Positions 44,821-55,445 of a stretch of 64,000 bases of DNA are shown here, piece by piece; the stretch's first letter is position 1, and each line of letters starts with the position of its first letter. The stretch spans positions 221,338,739 to 221,402,738 of the forward strand of contig CM061919.1 in assembly GCA_031002005.1 (NCBI GenBank). Direction: 5' to 3'. Origin of the DNA: Vandiemenella viatica. Taxonomy: Eukaryota; Arthropoda; Insecta; Orthoptera; Morabidae. Under the pieces are notes generated by a model. That model saw nothing but the letters and a program-made list of their open reading frames with translations, was not told the origin of the DNA and searched no databases. Both the position numbers and the translations under genes were made by a program.

Positions 44821-45899
44821 TCATATTACATTTCTTCCTGCAAAGTTCAAATGTAGGCCATGTGTGGTGTGATATGACCTATCTAAACTACTAATGTCCA
44901 CCATATCTACGTTACTGAAATGGTTACAAATAGATTTGTACATCAAGTTGGCCTTATCTATTTCCACATTTACACATGACCAACTAGGAAGGTCATATCG
45001 TTTAGGAACATTTACAACTATGATATTTGTGTTTGATAGTTTTGAAAAGGTATTTGCTAGTGCAGATATTGCATCGGCTGTTTGATTTTTATAAACATCA
45101 TTGGCACCCCCTATAATTACTACAAAATCGTTACTTGTAAGCTTAGACATATCATTATTGCTAATAACGTTTATCAGTCCCTCTACTTCAAACGACTTTA
45201 GTTCACTTAGGCATTCATTCAATTTTGAAGATATTCCACGTCCGTGGCTGTCCCCATATATTTTAACTTTGCATATGCTTTTTTTTTTTTTAGATTTTCT
45301 TGGGTTGCAAGTTTTACTTCTTGTTTGATATTCCACACTCGAACTGTTCTTGACAACTTCTTCATCCCCGTTATGTGACAGTAATTCGTATCTGTTTCTT
45401 AGTGGTAAGACATTTTTATTGATTGAATTTAACTTTGAATTTGACTGTCGTTGATTGTTTTCCACTGACTTTTTTCCGTTTGTGTACTTACATAAATACC
45501 GCACATTGGATGATCGTATTCTTCAAGTTTTTTCTTTAGTTTCTCATTTTCATCCTTAAGGCACTGCACATCCTCTTGCAGAACTGCAATTCCATGAAGC
45601 AGGGAATTTTTGTTATCTTCGGACTGCAACTCGTTGTTTATACCTTGATCATCAAAGCATGCTGGGCACTTCCATTCTACCAATTCACTCGGAATTTCTT
45701 CTTCCTTTATGTTTACACATTTGAAATGATTCCACTTGTCACAAAAGTCACACAGTATACCATTTCTCACGGGTCTATTACACTTCGCACATTTTACGTT
45801 TAGAATAATTCTACTCGAAACTGGAGCTTCGCTAGCAACTACACCGACCGCTGCCATCTGATACCTTGACGGGGCATTTTCAGTAAAAATTCCTAGCAC
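44821..45899 (-). pseudogene. CR1-like ORF1: PHD finger, coiled coil, SGNH esterase
   Basis: First part, 45,899-45,429: a complete C4HC3 PHD finger (Cys37, 40, 50, 53, His58, Cys61, 78, 81 of the frame), then a heptad-like coiled coil (LKDENEKLKKKLEEY). Second part, 45,504-44,821, in another frame: a lysine-rich stretch, then SGNH blocks GDSHGRG (I), IIGGANDVYKN (III) and TTHGLHLNF (V). The frames overlap; a shift near 45,435 joins them logically (IQS to KLNSINKN). PHD and esterase domains in ORF1 are established for CR1-like elements; the esterase is thought to act on lipids or acetylated substrates, without a settled role. Confidence 0.8.
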
Positions 45900-46064
45900 A
45901 CAGCGGATAAAAAGACACAGAAATAAGAAGCAGTTTTTTTAAACACTTAACAAGCAAAAACTAACCGCCAATGTGGCGAGCGAACTAATAAAAAAAATAC
46001 TTTTTACGGAGTGCTATACGATTCTGTTGTCACTATAAACAACCAAAGATGCTACTACTCTATC

Positions 46065-46222
46065 AAGTGGCTGCTTGGTCTATGGGATAGGGTGCTGACT
46101 TCATCATTTTGTGACCCGAGTTCAAATCCCCGCAGTTTAAATATTTTTACTTATTTTTATCTTCAAAAATTGTCAAGCTTCACTTATTTATTTTGTTAAA
46201 ACTTCATTTACATTCTTTTATA
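46065..46222 (+). repeat. tRNA-like SINE copy
   Basis: tRNA-like head with an A-box-like TTGGTCTATGGGATAGGG and a B-box-like GAGTTCAAATCCC (near 46,118-46,130), then an AT-rich body with TTTATCTTCAAAAATTGTCA. A second, diverged copy lies inverted at 46,858-47,008. The clover-leaf stems are poor, so this is a SINE or tRNA-derived fragment, not a tRNA gene. Confidence 0.55.
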
Positions 46223-46857
46223 GCGCGGATTAAAATTTAAAACAAGTCACATTGTTTATAACAAATACATCAAACATAATTTCGGCCCAATTATCAACAA
46301 TGGCTTCCTAATATGACTCCCTCCATACCCAATGAAATTATGTCATGAAGCGAATCTGTTAATAAACTGGAATCTGATACAAGAATTTTGAAATGTTTAT
46401 AAGCATTTCTCACTTGTTCTTCCATTTCCTTCTCGAGCTCCATTTTTCGTCAAGGATAGGCCTACTATTTTATTTTCAACCATTTACACGCAACCGTTCT
46501 TGGAACAAATCGAGTGTAGAAGAAAGAAAGAAAAAACTATCTTCCCAATGCTACGTATTTCGTTTAAAATACCTCTTGATGACATACAAGTAAAGAAACG
46601 ACGAAGATTAAATAAATAATATGATAGGAACTATTTCAATTGAAAACGCACCGAAACAACTTATTAACAAAAAGTGAAAAGATTTAAGAATGGAGACTCT
46701 CTTGACGAATGATTGCAATCAAGTTTTTAAGAGTGTGTGGCCAATTTATGTTGTGAAAAGACAATCCGTCGGTAGACCCGTGAATTCATTACGAAAAAAA
46801 AAAAAAAAATTTCAGGAAAAAAAATGACGCTGAATTGTAGGTAATATGATTTCACTC
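46223..46857. other. No gene recognised
   Basis: AT-rich sequence between the two inverted tRNA-like repeats. It could be loop sequence of one larger element or unrelated DNA. Confidence 0.35.
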
Positions 46858-47008
46858 AATAAAAGAACTTAAATGAAGTCTTAACAAAATAAAAAGGCCA
46901 AGCTTGACAATTTCTGAAGATAAAAATATTTAATTCTGTGGGGATTTGAACGAGAGTCAGAAAAATTATGAAGTTATCACCTTACCGCATACACCACGCA
47001 GTCATTTG
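46858..47008 (-). repeat. tRNA-like SINE copy, inverted
   Basis: Reverse complement aligns with 46,065-46,222 over head and body: GTTCAAATCCCCACAG, AATATTTTTATCTTCAGAAA, ATTGTCAAGCTT, TTATTTTGTTAA. The B-box-like block is at about 46,939-46,954. Confidence 0.55.
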
Positions 47009-47979
47009 AAAAAGAGGTAATAATTTACTACATACCTGAAATCTAGAACTTTTTGTTTATTTGCATGCGAATATTGAAATATCTATCACTTATTTACCTT
47101 GCAGCTTTCACTGCTCTGAGCTGAGCGGCCTTAAAATTCGGATTTGTTGCAAAATTTCTTGTCATAATGAAAGATCAATTTTTGGAAGATTATCCAACTG
47201 TGCTTTCAGAAAACCGCTTTCAGTCATTATTTGGTGTGTGTATTGTAGCATGAATACAATATCTCACCAGGTATGCTGATATGTTGATATAAACTTCAAC
47301 ACAATCGCAAACATGGAGGAAGGAAATATATGGAGACGACGCAAGAGACCTTCACCACGCATTGAAGTGAAGCAGGGCGGAGGAGGAGTGGGGGGCAAGG
47401 CCGGAGTGGAGGGGGCATGGCCGCTTCCATACAGACACGGGGAATATGTACAAAAACCTCAAGGGGACTCTAGGATAAAGGTGACGCCGATAGCTGGTGA
47501 TGGATTATTATGTAACTCGATATGACAAATAAAAAATGAAGAATAAATTTTTTTGATATTCTGCTTAGTTTTCGTGATATTCTGTCCCAAATGTGAAATG
47601 GTTTTGGTTGAAATTCAGAAGAAAAAATTGGTTAAAGTCAAATTTGATGATGGATTCTTATTTAAAAAGACGAGACAAATGAAAAATAAAGAATAAAATT
47701 TTTCGATATCTCACCTAGTTCTAGAGATATACTGTATCAAAAGTGAGGTTGAAATGGAGAAGAAAAATTTCGCAAAAGTCAAATTTAATGATCGATTCTT
47801 ATGTATCACGACGAGACAAATCGAAAATAAAGAATAAAATTTTTCGATATCTTGCTTAGTTTTCGGGATATACTGGGAACATCGCAATGTTTGGAAGCGC
47901 AATACCGCTGCTGCCGCCATGCGGGAGAGCTTAGAGCCTGCTTCACCGATTTAACGTCACTTCTCCTCCATATATTTCC

Positions 47980-49737
47980 CATGGAGGAAGGAATTAAATG
48001 GAGGAGAAGTGACGTTAAATCGGTGAAGCAAGCACTAAACTCTCCCGCATGGTGGCAGCACCGGCAGCGACCATATGGCGCTTCCCAACAATTAAGGTGT
48101 TCACATTGTGGTAGATGCAGTGATTATTTCATTTAGTATTGTGTATAAGTGTTTAAAAATGCCAGCTGGTGTTGCGTACGGTTGCACAAATAGGCCAGAC
48201 AGGAAAGAACCTGGAATATCATTTCATAAGTAAGTTGAATTGTAATTATCGTTGTTGAAGTGAGCGGTATAGACACCGCAAACTTTGCAGCACGTCTATA
48301 AATATTTAGTCATAGCTCTCAATGGGATGACTTTGTTGTCAAATTTTTCTTGGTGTAGTGTAGAAAATCAGCAAACTTGCTATTTTGCACATAATAGACT
48401 AGCATTATTTTTTAACGAGTGTTTAAAATGAGATTTAAAGGGCGTGTTTTACTTCGCGATTCAGTGAATTTACTATTACGATTTCTTTCGTCACGTTGCT
48501 GATTATACTGACAATGGATGATGAAATTAACTGTTATGTGAGAAGCTGTGAGTTTTATTAATTTTTTTAAATAGCTATTTCAGGCCATTGACATAGGTTA
48601 TTTTTAAAGCTTCATATAAGACTTGTTTCTGTTTGTAAATACGTCTATACCTATTTTTACCGATTTTGAAATCTTTCTCATCTATTTATGTCGAAACAGG
48701 TTCATGCAGAAATAAAAATGGGCTTCATAAATAAAGAAGTTATTGGCCTTTGAACAAAATCAATTTGGGGAATGTGTTTCTAATTTAGTCTCTTTTTTTT
48801 GTACAACATTCTCCCCCCCCCCCCCCCGTATCTAAATCTAACTGAGAGATAATTTTTTTACAATTGTCCTAATAAGTAGGGCTGTGAAATTAGACAACAC
48901 ATCTTGATCAAGAGAATGTTCATTAAGGTGACTGAATAAACATTTTATTTCTGGTACCAGCCTACAAAATGTCTGGGTTGCTCATCCCTAGAGTGGGTCC
49001 TCTTACTTTTTTTCTGGTCTAGGACACATTTCAGACTAACCACAAGTGGTAGTAATAAAACTGAAATATCCATTCTGCATGTCAACCATGTAATCATTGT
49101 GGCTTTGACAGAATTAATTTTTGGTCCAGCCTGCATCCAAACCTAAACCCCTCAATTTGGATGTTGTATATCCCCCAAACTAAGCAAGATATCGAAAACA
49201 TTTATTCCTTATTATCGAGTTTTTTCGTCGTGTTACATAAGAATCCATCATTAAATTTGACTTTTGCGAAATTTTTCTTCTGAATTTCAACTCAAGACAC
49301 CTCACTTTTGAGACAGTATATCTCGGGAACTAGGTGAAATATCGAAAAATTTTACTCTTTATTTTTTATTTGTCTCGTCTTTTTAAATAAAAATTCATCA
49401 TAAAATTTGACTTTGAATAATTTTTTCTTCTGAATTTCAACCAAAACCATTTCACATTTGAGACAGAATATCTCGAAAACTAAGCAGGATATCAAAAAAT
49501 TTTATTCTTCATTTTTTATTTGTCTCATCGAGTTACATAATAATCCATCACCAGATTGCGGCATCACGTTTATCCTAGAGTCCCCTTGAGGTGTTTGTAC
49601 ATATTCCCAGTGTTTGTTGGGAAGCGGTCAAGCCCCCACCACTCCGGCCATGCCCCCCCACTCCTCCGCCGGCCTGCTTCACTCCCATGCGTGGTAAAGG
49701 TCTCTTGCGTCGTCTCCATATTATTCCTTCCTCCATG
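47980..49737 (+). mobile_element. P-like copy 3 (1,758 bp), nested in copy 2
   Basis: Starts CATGGAGGAAGGAATT, ends in the inverse CCTTCCTCCATG at 49,737, and is flanked by the 8-bp duplication ATATTTCC (47,972-47,979 and 49,738-49,745), which lies inside the right terminal repeat of copy 2. It carries the THAP exon on the plus strand and a 15-C run (48,813-48,827). No transposase exon follows. It forms the left arm of a palindrome with copy 4. Confidence 0.85.
48159..48229 (+). pseudogene. THAP-domain first exon in P-like copy 3
   Basis: Reads MPAGVAYGCTNRPDRKEPGI then SFHK, ending at a consensus GTAAGT donor (48,230-48,235). The first zinc ligand, a Cys in copies 1 and 4, is Gly here (GGT for TGT), so this copy could not bind zinc normally. 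No downstream exon with the remaining C and H ligands was found. Confidence 0.65.
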
Positions 49738-49755
49738 ATATTTCCTTCCTCCATG

Positions 49756-50036
49756 ATCGCAAAGCTATTAGAACTCCCAGCAACTAAGCCTTTGTTCACA
49801 ATAACATCGTGTACTTGGTCGTCACGATCGATTCGACCAATAGCGTTGCGTTTTACGAAGTTACATTTCCCTTGTATTTTTAGCACTTTTGATTAATTTA
49901 AATCAGTAAATAAAAATCGAATTAATAGGAAAAAACGTTGTAGCGGTAATTATATACTAATAAAGTTCCAAATAAAAAGTACTAGACGTAAATTTGAATT
50001 TCATGCATTCTGTGGTGGTGTATTCTTGTAGAAGAT
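49756..50036. other. Spacer between palindrome arms; possible disrupted host exon (minus)
   Basis: Unique sequence between two oppositely oriented P-like copies. On the minus strand it has an open frame from about 49,886 (CNFVKRNAIGRIDRDDQVHD, later VNKGLVAGSSNSF) that runs into the target duplication. On the far side of copy 2 the same frame continues from 47,311 (KFISTYQHT) to a GTGAGA donor at 47,267-47,262. This suggests one exon split by the insertion. The family is not recognised. Confidence 0.35.
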
Positions 50037-51790
50037 CATGGAGGAAGGAATAATATGGAGACGACGCAAGAGACCTTTACCACGCATGGGAGTGAAGCAG
50101 GCCGGCGGAGGAGTGGGGGGGCATGGCCGGAGTGGTGGGGGCTTGACCGCTTCCCAACAAACACGGGGAATATGTACAAACACCTCAAGGGGACTCTAGG
50201 ATAAACGTGACGCCGCAATCTGGTGATGGATTATTATGTAACTCGATGAGACAAATAAAAATGAAGAATAAAATTTTTTGATATCCTGCTTAGTTTTCGA
50301 GATATTCTGTCTCAAATGTGAAATGGTTTTGGTTGAAATTCAGAAGAAAAACTTATTCAAAGTCAAATTTTATGATGAATTTTTATTTAAAAAGACGAGA
50401 CAAATAAAAAATAAAGAGTAAAATTTTTCGATATTTCACCTAGTTCTCGAGATATACTGTCTCAAAAGTGAGGTGTCTTGAGTTGAAATGCAGAAGAAAA
50501 ATTTCGCAAAAGTCAAATTTAATGATGGATTCTTATGTAACACGACGAAAAAACTCGATAATAAGGAATAAATGTTTTCGATATCTTGCTTAGTTTGGGG
50601 GATATACAACATCCAAATTGAGGGGTTTAGGTTTGGATGCAGGCTGGACCAAAAATTAATTCTGTCAAAGCCACAATGATTACATGGTTGACATGCAGAA
50701 TGGATATTTCAGTTTTATTACTACCACTTGTGGTTAGTCTGAAATGTGTCCTAGACCAGAAAAAAAGTAAGAGGACCCACTCTAGGGATGAGCAACCCAG
50801 ACATTTTGTAGGCTGGTACCAGAAATAAAATGTTTATTCAGTCACCTTAATGAACATTCTCTTGATCAAGATGTGTTGTCTAATTTCACAGCCCTACTTA
50901 TTAGGACAATTGTAAAAAAATTATCTCTCAGTTAGATTTAGATACGGGGGGGGGGGGGGAGAATGTTGTACAAAAAAAAGAGACTAAATTAGAAACACAT
51001 TCCCCAAATTGATTTTGTTCAAAGGCCAATAACTTCTTTATTTATGAAGCCCATTTTTATTTCTGCATGAACCTGTTTCGACATAAATAGATGAGAAAGA
51101 TTTCAAAATCGGTAAAAATAGGTATAGACGTATTTACAAACAGAAACAAGTCTTATATGAAACTTTAAAAATAACCTAAGTCAATGGCCTGAAATAGCTA
51201 TTTAAAAAATTAATAAAACTCACAGCTTCTCACATAACAGTTAATTTCATCATCCATTGTCAGTATAATCAGCAACGTGACGAAAGAAATCGTAATAGTA
51301 AATTCACTGAATCGCGAAGTAAAACACGCCCCTTTAAATCTCATTTTAAACACTCGTTAAAAAATAATGCTAGTCTATTATGTGCAAAATAGCAAGTTTG
51401 CTGATTTTCTACACTACATCAAGAAAAATTTGAGAACAAAGTCATCCCATTGAGAGCTATGACTAAATATTTATAGACGTGCTGCAAAGTTTGCGGTGTC
51501 TACCGCTGACTTCAACAACGATAATTACAATTCAACTTACTTATGAAATGATATTCCATGTTCTTTCCTGTCTGGCCTATTTGTGCAACCGTACGCAACA
51601 CAAGCTGGCATTTTTAAACACTTATACACAATACTAAATGAAATAATCACTGCATCTACCACAATGTGAACACCTTAATTGTTGGGAAGCGCCATATGGT
51701 CGCTGCCGGTGCTGCCACCATGCGGGAGAGTTTAGTGCTTGCTTCACCGATTTAACGTCACTTCTCCTCCATATAATTCCTTCCTCCATG
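50037..51790 (-). mobile_element. P-like copy 4 (1,754 bp)
   Basis: CATGGAGGAAGG at 50,037 and the inverse ending at 51,790, flanked by a perfect 8-bp duplication TAGAAGAT (50,029-50,036 and 51,791-51,798). Nearly the reverse complement of copy 3 throughout, including a 14-G run (50,946-50,959) opposite the 15-C run. It has the three subterminal repeats, the THAP exon and no transposase body. Near-identity and intact duplications indicate recent movement, which needs a transposase source elsewhere in the genome. Confidence 0.85.
51541..51611 (-). pseudogene. THAP-domain first exon in P-like copy 4
   Basis: Reads MPACVAYGCTNRPDRKEHGI then SFHK to a GTAAGT donor (51,540-51,535). Both N-terminal zinc ligands (C-x4-C) are intact, unlike copy 3. 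It is the best-preserved exon 1 of this family in the window, but no following exon supplies the rest of the THAP domain or a transposase, so it is an orphan exon. Confidence 0.65.
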
Positions 51791-51798
51791 TAGAAGAT

Positions 51799-54160
51799 TA
51801 GGTTACTGTTATTATTTGACTCTGACTGTTGCGTCTCTCAGAGCATCTTTGTTAAGGCTTGAGGGTTGAGGCAGAGGCGTCATGTGTCAAGCATTGCAGA
51901 ATGAATGTTATTTTTGTAATTTAAGCAATTGTATTGAATCGGCAGAATTATTCTACTCGGGCGCTGCTAGTGACTGAATTGTTCCTTGGGAAAGTAAGTC
52001 AATTATTACTTCTGTGAGGTTCATGTAAATCAGGTAAAAACCTGCTTTGCATTTACTTGTGAGATTTCCACAAACTGTAATAAACTGATATTTTATTGGA
52101 TGAAATGCTTCGTTGTGATGTTTTTCTGCGACATGCTGTAGTAGAGAGCTACTGCGAATGAAGCTGTGTAATATGAGGTACTCGAAAACAAAGCATGTAG
52201 GCTAATGTTAAAGGACATCGCAGTGAAGTATTTCGTCAAGTTTCTAGAGGAAGTTAGTATCTTTTTTTAACGTGTTTTGCACTATAGCAATGAATGATTA
52301 GAAACAAATCGGTAACCTCATAATATTAGTGGGTTTAATGGAGATCGCGATTCCGCCAGGAATTGGTGTCATAATACTGTTGTGGTCAAAGGCAAGACTC
52401 CGCTAGAAATACTTATGGAAGTACATTTAATGGTTTCTTCCTGGTCCAGGTTGTATATCCAATTTTCAGATCATATCTATAGCTGTTACAGTGTTGGAAC
52501 GCAGACATAATACCATTACGTCACAATGATGTCATATACACTACATGATCTATGTGTTTACTACGTGAGGCCGCGACGGTATCCCCATCTTGATATTACC
52601 CGAATATTGTTCCTGATTTTTTGTTTACTGCCTGTGCTATTAGGGATTACTGGAGATCGAGATTCTGCGGGGAATTGGTGTCATGGTATTGCAGTAGTCA
52701 AACACAGTGCACCATTAGAAATGCTTTTGCGAAGTACATTTAGCGGTACCATGCTGTTCCAGTGTCTATTACAACCGAATTACTGCTGGAAATAATACTT
52801 CTTGCGATTGACCACCACAGTATTATAACATCATTAGTGAATGTTGCGGTTAATTCTAGATCACGATATTGCTATCACTACTTTCCACCACATGGTAAAT
52901 GATGATGTAAACACTTCTGCCAATGCTGTTTATGACATCACTCTGTTGTCAGGTATGACGCATACACTGTGCAGACAGCTACTAATGTTACTAGCAAGAT
53001 CTGCACAGATAATAGATTTTTGGGTCTATTGGAGATCGCGATTCTGCTAAATCAACATTCACTGATGACTTCATAATACCATTGTAGTCAATTGTGAGAC
53101 ATATTATTTTCACACAGTAGATCTGTTATGAAATAGCCTGGACTGTTATTTTCAAGCAGAAATTAGGTTGTGATATATGCTGGCCCACAGTCTCAATAAA
53201 TTAATGCTAGGATAATATTTTCAACGATTTAATGATGGATTCGTAAAACCATGCTAAAACAATAGAGTACTTTCACTGTATACAAATACTGCATTTCAGT
53301 GGCTTTTACAGAATTTTTCTCCTGGTCCAGGTCATATTTCAACCTAACCACAATCGCCAGAAAGAAAACAAAACAGTTTAGGTTGTTATAATCTCTCTAC
53401 CGACACTTGTTATACTATTGTGATCTATATTTGTCTTATTCTAGGTAATGACACTTGTATTGAAAACTATTATTATTAACCATAAATAATTATAGATGTA
53501 TTAAATTTGGTTTGTTCCTGCTGAATATGCAGGTAGCATGTGACATTTGTAGCTGCCTGAGTATTGAGTATGTCACACCCGGAAGCAATGATGTCATAAG
53601 TAACAGCAGCAATGGTAGTGTTATCATGATCTAGAATTAACCCACATAATCAATATGAGGGCACTTACAGGCAAGTAGGATATTTTTTTTCACTACTGTT
53701 AGCAAAAAAAGTGAAGGAGTCTAAAGACATCATGTTCACCTGGTAGGCTAATTTCTCCTCCAATGCTGATAATGTCTATCATTGTCAAGTATTATATAAT
53801 CAATTGGAGAGCATATACAGGCAAGTAGGATAAGTTTTTTTATTACAGAAATGTGTGCAGTTGTAAATACAAATACACCGGAACATGTAAGCGTGTTGGA
53901 ACAGCGATCTGGTAACATCACGTGCTGTTTTACATACTATTATTGTTGGCTCTGACACAGAGGTTCAACCAACATGTGAAACCACAATCTCATTATAAAG
54001 GCTTACTTACATTATAGTATCTATCCATGGGGCAGTGAAAAACTGCTGTGCTGGAATTGCGATCTCCAGGAGGTCTGAGTTAATAAACTCGTGTGGTTGA
54101 AATCACCTGGTGACAGGGTTTCTCACCAGCTGCGTAATCTGCTTCTGTCATAGCCACCTT
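51799..54160. other. Intergenic DNA with a dispersed unclassified repeat
   Basis: No gene seen. Four direct occurrences of a ~70-150-bp repeat with the core GGAGATCGCGATTC(C/T)GC and then CATAATAC...GTAGTCAA lie near 52,337, 52,643 and 53,029 here and near 57,541. Inverse cores (TGGAATTGCGATCTCCAG) lie near 54,053 and 57,781. A CTGGTCCAGG...ATTTCAACCTAACCACAA block at about 53,325-53,371 resembles interior sequence of the P-like copies. Their nature is unknown. Confidence 0.5.
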
Positions 54161-54358
54161 AATTGATCCGGTAGTTCTACCGGATAAAGGATACCTAAAG
54201 TTTAGATGGACTCCAAATTATACAAATGTTATGGCATGTTTCATGATACACAGCAAGCTGTGCCAGATCAGGTAAAAGACTTTTGAAAATTCCAGCTGAT
54301 TTGGGAATTCAAACCAGCGTACTTTTGATCTTGTCAGATGCCTCAATCCCTGAGCCAC
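54160..54358 (-). repeat. tRNA-derived SINE
   Basis: On the minus strand, an A box TGGCTCAGGGATTGAGG (54,357-54,341) and a B box GCTGGTTTGAATTCCC (54,318-54,303) have tRNA-like spacing. An unrelated body follows to about 54,160, including the perfect hairpin ATCCGGTAGTTCTACCGGAT (54,166-54,185). RNA polymerase III would transcribe such an element from the internal boxes. Confidence 0.6.
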
Positions 54359-55045
54359 CAGATTGAATTAAGTCCTCATTGCAGTTTAGCCTGTAGGTTG
54401 GTTGTTATGTGCAGACTCAGTAATTTTGCTTCTACTTCACTCATGGTTTATTGTCATAACATCTATCATTCTACTGCGTTGAAATTGATTTTGTAATAAA
54501 ATCAGTAAAACACTAAAAGTACTATATTCATCTTTTATGATACTAATAAAAAGGTAGGTGCTTTTGGGCATTGTATATAACAAATGATAGCAAAGATAGA
54601 CCCAACCCTCACCAAGGATGAAAACAGTAGATCCACGGAAAACGGGAAAAAGTGTGAATAGCCAACAGATAAAACGTGTAAACATCGTAATTTCACAGGA
54701 AATTGATTGAATTCGGGACTGGACATATATTTCCCACTTTTATAAGAGTTTTTTGATTGAAATTGTCTTGAAGGTTACACATGTTTTTGCCATTAAATTG
54801 GACTAGCCCATGATATGTATTAATGGACTTAAAATATTCTCCCTATTGATTTTTTGTGAAAATTAACCAGGTGTAAAGTGAGAAAGAAATAAGCTAAAAA
54901 AACATAAGGGAACAGAGGTTTGCAAATACTCTAGTAACAAGGCTGTGTACAAGTGCCAGGGTAGAACCCAAATGGGCCAGAAATGTTCAATAAATTTATG
55001 GAGTCTCAGTTAACAGTAGCAATAAGTGATCATGAAGCATACCCG
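54359..55045. other. No gene recognised
   Basis: AT-rich sequence with short frames only. No repeat ends or motifs recognised. Confidence 0.35.
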
Positions 55046-55445
55046 ATTGATATTTATTTTATTTTATTTAATTACAATGGAGCACAGGCTTTGGTGGCAA
55101 TTTCCCTACACACCCAACTTCCCCCTATCCTGCACCCACCTACATTTGCCCTCTACAAATTTTAACTTTAAATTCTTTTAACGTTTTTGGTAAGTTATTC
55201 ATCATTCCCCTTGGTAACTCAATCCAATCCCTGATACCCTTACCTAAAAAAGAAAACCTTCCCACACCCTTGTGCCTGAAATCGAGTGCCAGCTTGTGGT
55301 CATGGACATCTTTTCCCTTCCATGAACTACTTTTCATACCTACTGCAATATCTTTCCATGACTCATCGCCAGTATATGCCCTGTACACTCCCATGACCCT
55401 CCTCATCCTCCTCCTGTCTGATATTGGAGGGTTCATTTTAGTAAA
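55046..55445 (-). pseudogene. Jockey-like element C-terminus and 3' tail
   Basis: The minus-strand frame 55,436-55,140 reads RRVMGVYRAYTGDESWKDIA, HKGVGRFSFLGKGIRDW and LPKTLKEFKVKI, the same C-terminal domain as at 34,224-34,604. The tail carries GTAGGGAAATTGCCACC and ends in an AATTAAATAAAATAAAATAA run at about 55,046. 5'-truncated; inactive. Confidence 0.7.

Larger units (their letters stand above)
41505..45990 (-). mobile_element. Nearly full-length CR1-like retrotransposon
   Basis: About 4.4 kb, containing a PHD-esterase ORF1, endonuclease and RT in the expected order, with a 3' region ending in ACTGGAAATAAA near 41,505. It lies next to the zinc-knuckle element in the same orientation, as if inserted into or joined to its 5' part. 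Lesions are few: one frameshift in ORF1, one frameshift and two TAA codons in ORF2. It is a different family from the array component but the same domain plan. No target duplication could be fixed. Confidence 0.8.
47312..49755 (+). mobile_element. P-like copy 2 (678 bp, internally deleted), split by copy 3
   Basis: Ends are CATGGAGGAAGG at 47,312 and its inverse ending at 49,755. A perfect 8-bp duplication ATCGCAAA flanks it (47,304-47,311 and 49,756-49,763). Its own sequence is 47,312-47,979 plus the last 10 bp (49,746-49,755); everything between is copy 3 and its target duplication. The interior keeps only the subterminal repeats and both ends, about 0.9 kb less than copy 1, so it is a deletion derivative with no transposase. 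Confidence 0.85.
47980..51790. repeat. Large palindrome formed by P-like copies 3 and 4
   Basis: Arms of 1,758 and 1,754 bp separated by 299 bp (49,738-50,036). Each arm has its own 8-bp target duplication, so the palindrome arose from two insertions in opposite orientation, not from inverted duplication. Confidence 0.85.

Noticed and set aside
46118..46140. Functional tRNA gene
   Set aside because: Box-like motifs are present but acceptor and anticodon stems do not pair convincingly and an inverted diverged copy points to a SINE.
47105..47270. Plus-strand exon with acceptor TTATTTACCTTGCAG and donor CAG|GTATGC
   Set aside because: Open frame with tidy splice sites, but cysteine-rich low-confidence peptide and conflict with the minus-strand candidate at the same place; not supportable alone.
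54166..54185. Perfect hairpin as a transcription terminator
   Set aside because: Eukaryotic context, inside the body of a tRNA-derived SINE and without a functional context.
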